This document shows positions 41,914 through 45,307 of a stretch of DNA of 45,307 nucleotides, piece after piece. The DNA comes from Bacteroidales bacterium. GTDB taxonomy: Bacteria > Bacteroidota > Bacteroidia > Bacteroidales > VadinHA17. Each line of letters starts with the position of its first letter. Positions within the stretch are counted from its first letter, which is position 1. The notes under the pieces are model-generated. The model did not search any database. It worked only from the letters and a program-made list of their open reading frames with translations, and was not told the DNA's origin. The position numbers and the translations under genes were made by a program. The DNA lies in NCBI GenBank assembly GCA_012513795.1, contig JAAZBN010000150.1, positions 1 to 45,307 of the forward strand, given 5' to 3'.

Positions 41914-42382
41914 AAGCTTCTCTGCCTGGATAGAAGTAACGGATTCTGGCAATTCTTTCCGGATAAATGAAATAGTCCAGATCAGCTTCGGCACAGAGTT
42001 TTCCTTCACCATCATATAATCTGGCATCAATCATGGCATTCTTTTCGCCCTGATACACCAGGCGTGCTTCCACCGACACCTTCCCTTTACTTATGTGAAC
42101 AGGCTTGAGGTATCTCACGCTCATGGCTGATGTCACACCGGCAGTACCGGCTTTCACATAGATGCACCATGCAGCTGCCTCGTCAAGCAATGTGGCAATT
42201 ATGCCCCCATGGAGAACGTTGATGTAACCCTGAAAAAGCATCTCCGGCTGCCATGATGCGTATATCTTCTCGTCATCCTCCTCAAATGAGAGCTTCAACC
42301 CTGAACTGTTGCCCGGGCCGCAACCGAAACACATGTTCTGATCCGCATCAAACGGATTCCTTACCTTTCTTCTTTCCGCCAT
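41870..42382 (-). CDS. PaaI-like hotdog-fold acyl-CoA thioesterase
   Basis: 170 residues. [18 protein letters not shown] near 16-33 is the N-terminal cysteine-bearing motif common in one branch of PaaI-like thioesterases. The hotdog helix [18 protein letters not shown] (about 58-75) carries the catalytic Asp/Glu region, and [20 protein letters not shown] follows. It probably hydrolyses an acyl- or aryl-CoA; the substrate is unknown. Its start overlaps the end of the upstream J-protein gene by 35 bp and its end overlaps tsaD by 44 bp on the other strand. Confidence 0.88.
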   Translation of the reverse strand: MAERRKVRNPFDADQNMCFGCGPGNSSGLKLSFEEDDEKIYASWQPEMLFQGYINVLHGGIIATLLDEAAAWCIYVKAGTAGVTSAMSVRYLKPVHISKGKVSVEARLVYQGEKNAMIDARLYDGEGKLCAEADLDYFIYPERIARIRYFYPGREAFRYQSVPPEPLSGQ

Positions 42383-42941
42383 TTTTTGTTTCTTTCCTCT
42401 TCCTCTGCTGAGCTATCCAGGCACTCAGGTAAAGGAAGGAGATGATAGTATAGGCAAAACCCATTATAAAGGTGATGGCAGCCAGTGCCAGCGACGGCTC
42501 TTCCGTGGGATCAGTGGCTACCTGCATCCGATACCTGTAACCCGTGACTGACATCAACATCACCGTTCCGCCAAGCAAAAAGCCAAGAAATACCATCAGA
42601 CCGTCAATGTGGTTGGTACTCCTGTAAATGGGACTCTTCCTGAACTCTGCATATGATGCCCTGGCATATGCCTCAGCACGCTTACGGGCTTCCGCCTGAC
42701 GGTAATCAACCCAGGCCTGGTAATTTTTCCTGGCTTCCTCCTCAGTAATATTCCTCCCGTGCGGATGCGATGTCAGATACTCATACGCCTCTGTGATGCG
42801 GATGAACATATTATGAGCCTCAGGCGAAGGATTACGGTCAGGATGGTACTCCATCGCCTTCTTCCTGTATGCTTTGCGGATCTCCTCATCGGAAACCCCC
42901 TGCTTTATCCCAAGTACCCTATAGTAATCCCACAGATTCAT
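42348..42941 (-). CDS. J-domain (DnaJ-like) membrane protein
   Basis: I start at the ATG at 42941; two codons upstream is only a TTG. The protein has 197 residues. Residues about 4-60 are a J domain ([33 protein letters not shown] with the essential HPD), which stimulates the ATPase of an Hsp70. A charged helix rich in Ala, Arg and Tyr follows (about 68-103). Then come two membrane segments (about 112-132 and 152-176) and a very basic tail. It is not a full DnaJ, since the Gly/Phe and zinc regions are absent. It may recruit Hsp70 to the inner membrane. It overlaps the thioesterase gene by 35 bp. Confidence 0.88.
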   Translation of the reverse strand: MNLWDYYRVLGIKQGVSDEEIRKAYRKKAMEYHPDRNPSPEAHNMFIRITEAYEYLTSHPHGRNITEEEARKNYQAWVDYRQAEARKRAEAYARASYAEFRKSPIYRSTNHIDGLMVFLGFLLGGTVMLMSVTGYRYRMQVATDPTEEPSLALAAITFIMGFAYTIISFLYLSAWIAQQRKRKETKNGGKKKGKESV

Positions 42942-43016
42942 CTTCAAACTTGATTCTAAATAAGAACTTTTTTTTCAGTCCTGATATTCCCGGGGTTGTT
43001 TTTACCGTTATTCTTT

Positions 43017-43024
43017 TAATTTTG
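43017..43024 (+). promoter_or_regulatory. Promoter for the ZIP transporter gene
   Basis: TAATTTTG matches TAnnTTTG exactly, 33 bp before the ZIP ATG. A TTG at 42996-42998, 18 bp upstream of the element, fits the -33 position, making this the most complete promoter in the window. Confidence 0.6.
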
Positions 43025-43056
43025 CAATTTAAAATGAATCTAAATAATGATGTTTA

Positions 43057-43923
43057 ATGGATAGCTCCCGGCTCTTATTTGCCTTCGGCATCACACTTTT
43101 TGCCGGCCTTGCAACCGGGATAGGAGGGTTGATTGCGTTCTTTGCCAAACGGACCAAAACCACTTTCCTGGCTTTTTCACTAGGCTTCTCAGCCGGTGTG
43201 ATGATATTCATCTCCTTCACTGAGATACTGACTGAGGCGGGACACCTGATGCAACTATCCTATGACCATGACACAGCCGCATGGCTTACATTCTTCTCTT
43301 TTATTGCAGGGATAGGTCTTTCTGCTGCCATTGATAAGATTCTTCCGTCCGAGGGCAACCCTCATGAGCTCAAGAGGGTGGAACAGATGCATCCTGAGGT
43401 GCGTGACCCTGACAAGCCTGAGTGTCAGGGCAGACGGGTGCAGAGGCGTATAGGGAGAGGAGTAAGAGACCGTAAACTTATGAGACTGGGAGTATTCACT
43501 GCAGTTGCAATAGGGATCCACAACTTCCCGGAAGGGATAGCCACCTTCATGTCAGCAATGTCTGACGTAGCAGTGGGGATAAGCATAGCGTTAGCCGTTG
43601 CCATTCACAACATCCCTGAAGGAATAGCTGTCTCTGTACCGGTATACTATGCCACCGGATCAAGGAGAAAAGCGCTTACATGGTCAGTACTGTCAGGTTT
43701 TTCCGAACCCATTGGAGCGCTGGCTGGTTATTTTATCCTTACCCTGTTCAAAACCGATGTGAGCCTGGGATATGTCTTTGCCATGGTGGCAGGCATAATG
43801 GTCTATATCTCATTTGATGAGTTGCTTCCGGCCGCCCACAAGTACGGCAAGCATCACGTGGCAATCTACGGACTGGTAAGTGGCATGATAGTGATAGGCC
43901 TGAGCCTGATCTTGCTGGGATAA
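43057..43923 (+). CDS. zupT: ZIP-family divalent metal transporter (ZupT-like)
   Basis: 288 residues with eight predicted membrane segments. The metal-pathway motifs are GIHNFPEGIATF (helix IV) and AIHNIPEGIAVS (helix V), both intact. The long cytoplasmic loop between helices III and IV (about 103-145) is basic and contains a single Cys rather than the usual His cluster. It imports zinc and possibly other divalent metals. It has its own promoter and faces the J-protein gene across a 115-bp divergent gap. Whether the Fur-like regulator in this window controls it cannot be seen. Confidence 0.95.
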   Translation: MDSSRLLFAFGITLFAGLATGIGGLIAFFAKRTKTTFLAFSLGFSAGVMIFISFTEILTEAGHLMQLSYDHDTAAWLTFFSFIAGIGLSAAIDKILPSEGNPHELKRVEQMHPEVRDPDKPECQGRRVQRRIGRGVRDRKLMRLGVFTAVAIGIHNFPEGIATFMSAMSDVAVGISIALAVAIHNIPEGIAVSVPVYYATGSRRKALTWSVLSGFSEPIGALAGYFILTLFKTDVSLGYVFAMVAGIMVYISFDELLPAAHKYGKHHVAIYGLVSGMIVIGLSLILLG

Positions 43924-43957
43924 AGGATGCCTGCCTGATTTGAGCCTGCAGCCCAGG

Positions 43958-45211
43958 TCAGTGACTGATATTTGCAGTCTCCTGTGGCACGTGTTTGTGC
44001 CTGAAGAGTATGGCGAAAAGTACCGCAACCACAAGTGCATACCCGGCAAAGGCAAACCAGATCCCCTTCCAGTCAAACGCACCTGTGTCAAGGGTGAAAA
44101 ACTTATCAATCACTATACCGCTTATCCTGCTTCCCAGGAATGCCCCGAAACCATTGGTCATCATCATGAACAGCCCCTGGGCGCTGGCGCGTATGTCAGG
44201 AGTGCTCTGTGTCTCCACGAAGAGCGATCCGGATATATTGAAGAAATCAAAAGCCATACCATAGATGATGCATGAAAGGATGATCATCCAGAGCCCTCCG
44301 GCAGGGTTTCCAAGACCGAAGAGGCCGAAACGCAGTACCCAGGCCGCCATACTCATGAGCATCACCTTCTTTATTCCGAACTTCTTAAGGAAAAAGGGAA
44401 TGGTAAGAATGAACAGGGTTTCGGATATCTGTGATACTGACATGATTATTGCAGGGTACTTAACCGCCAGCAGGTCCCTGTATGCGGGTATCTTTGCAAA
44501 ATCATGCAGGAAAGTGTCACCATAAGCATTGGTAAGCTGCAGGGCTGCCCCCAGCAGCATGGCAAAGATGAAAAAGAGAGCCATCTTGGTGCTCCTGAAC
44601 AACTTGAAGGCATTGAGTCCCAGCTCTTCCACCAGTTTTTTCTTGTGCCCTCTTGCCAGTGGCGGACATTTGGGAAGGGTGAATGCATAGATGCCAAGTA
44701 CCAGTGAGGCAGCTGCCGCAACGTAGAACTGAAGCGGCGAGGTCTCAAAACCAAGCAGGCTTACAACCCACAGTGCCACAATGAATCCTATTGTGCCCCA
44801 TACCCTCACCGGCGGATAATCCTTAATGATATCCATGCCGCTGTTCTTCATTGAACTGTAGGCCACCGTGATTGCCAGAGCCAGGGTGGGCATGTAAAAC
44901 ATCATTGTTAGCAGCAGCACCCAGAAAAAGGTGTCCGGATTGTCTATCGCCGGCAATGATGAAAGCAGTATTGCTCCGGCGATGTGAAATATGCCGTAAA
45001 GCCTCTCGGCATTGACCCACCTGTCTGCAATGATACCGGCTATGGCCGGCATGAACAGCGATGCCAGACCCATGGTTGAGAATATGGCCCCGAAATCGGT
45101 ACCTGACCAGTTCTTGTTCTGAAACCAGTATGCTCCGATGGTGAGCAGCCATGCCCCCCAGATGAAAAACTGGAGGAAGTTCATGATGATAAGCCGGCCT
45201 TTAAGTCCCAT
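43958..45211 (-). CDS. MFS transporter of the nucleoside:H+ symporter (NupG-like) family
   Basis: 417 residues with twelve membrane segments. The N-terminus (LIIMNFLQFFIWGAWLLTIGAY) is characteristic of the NHS branch of the major facilitator superfamily, as is VRVWGTIGFIVALWV in the loop after helix four. KKFGIKKVMLMSMAAWVLRFGLFGLG begins the second half, and the QGLFMMMTNGFGAFLGSRISG stretch is in helix eleven. It probably imports nucleosides; related Bacteroidota proteins are often found with purine or sugar metabolism genes, but none is adjacent here. A one-mismatch -7 element (TATCTTCG, 45249-45242) lies 31 bp upstream on the minus strand. Confidence 0.9.
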   Translation of the reverse strand: MGLKGRLIIMNFLQFFIWGAWLLTIGAYWFQNKNWSGTDFGAIFSTMGLASLFMPAIAGIIADRWVNAERLYGIFHIAGAILLSSLPAIDNPDTFFWVLLLTMMFYMPTLALAITVAYSSMKNSGMDIIKDYPPVRVWGTIGFIVALWVVSLLGFETSPLQFYVAAAASLVLGIYAFTLPKCPPLARGHKKKLVEELGLNAFKLFRSTKMALFFIFAMLLGAALQLTNAYGDTFLHDFAKIPAYRDLLAVKYPAIIMSVSQISETLFILTIPFFLKKFGIKKVMLMSMAAWVLRFGLFGLGNPAGGLWMIILSCIIYGMAFDFFNISGSLFVETQSTPDIRASAQGLFMMMTNGFGAFLGSRISGIVIDKFFTLDTGAFDWKGIWFAFAGYALVVAVLFAILFRHKHVPQETANISH

Positions 45212-45307
45212 AGCCCCGAATTATTTGTTAGTGTTGATCTGCGAAGATAACAACCTATTCACTTCAGTAGCCCTGCGCTGACAAAATGTTGAAAAAAAGG
45301 CCCCTTG
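45212..45307. other. Upstream region of the MFS gene, window edge
   Basis: This 96-bp stretch holds the possible -7 element for the MFS gene (minus strand TATCTTCG at 45249-45242) and no recognisable gene fragment. Confidence 0.4.

Overview
The window looks like a chromosomal segment of an anaerobic or facultatively anaerobic member of the Bacteroidota, probably order Bacteroidales. Supporting evidence: a protein with a type IX secretion C-terminal sorting domain and fibronectin-like repeats; an ExbB-ExbD-TonB set and a TamB-like giant; a sodium-pumping methylmalonyl-CoA decarboxylase operon; almost no Shine-Dalgarno sequences; and several exact matches to the Bacteroidota -7 promoter element TAnnTTTG just upstream of genes. 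No tRNA, rRNA, CRISPR array, transposon, phage gene or origin was recognised. Coding density is very high and no gene-free stretch exceeds about 165 bases.

Layout. 1-3480 (minus): larC-larE-larB, for nickel-pincer nucleotide cofactor synthesis, translationally coupled and followed by a WbqC-like gene cut by the window edge. 3635-6130 (plus): a Tat-exported DUF362 protein and a fused NapH/NapG-like polyferredoxin. 6224-13500 (plus): methylmalonyl-CoA epimerase, MmdA, OadG-like subunit, biotin carrier and OadB-like sodium pump, running directly into a fused citDE gene, citF and a rubredoxin. 13497-16880: PepD peptidase (minus) diverging from NADP-type isocitrate dehydrogenase and an HD-domain protein (plus). 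16862-17037: a convergent intergenic region with a 30-nt palindrome and two oppositely oriented sets of 7-bp repeats. 17023-20782 (minus): an acyl-CoA ligase and a GH2 glycosidase. 20930-25529: a SPOR lipoprotein (plus), then Rel, Fur-like and PurA (minus). 25591-29575 (minus): two M16 peptidases and a type IX cargo protein in one ATGA-coupled operon. 29672-34110 (plus): ClC channel, GlyA, a single-domain response regulator and a TSUP permease. 34215-40834 (minus): TamB, ExbB, ExbD, TonB. 40888-45211: TsaD (plus), a thioesterase and a membrane J-protein (minus), a ZIP transporter (plus) and a nucleoside-type MFS permease (minus).

Metabolic reading (inference). Citrate lyase would yield acetate and oxaloacetate. 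Oxaloacetate could be reduced to succinate and passed through succinyl-CoA and methylmalonyl-CoA to the sodium-pumping decarboxylase, giving propionate and a sodium gradient. The mutase, the oxaloacetate-to-succinate enzymes and the citrate lyase activation genes are not in the window. Most of the window is conserved housekeeping. The parts most worth a second look are the decarboxylase/citrate-lyase junction, the polyferredoxin with an internal twin-arginine signal, the M16/M16/type IX operon, lar genes without larA, and the heptad-repeat intergenic structure. I did not find a clearly new multi-gene system.
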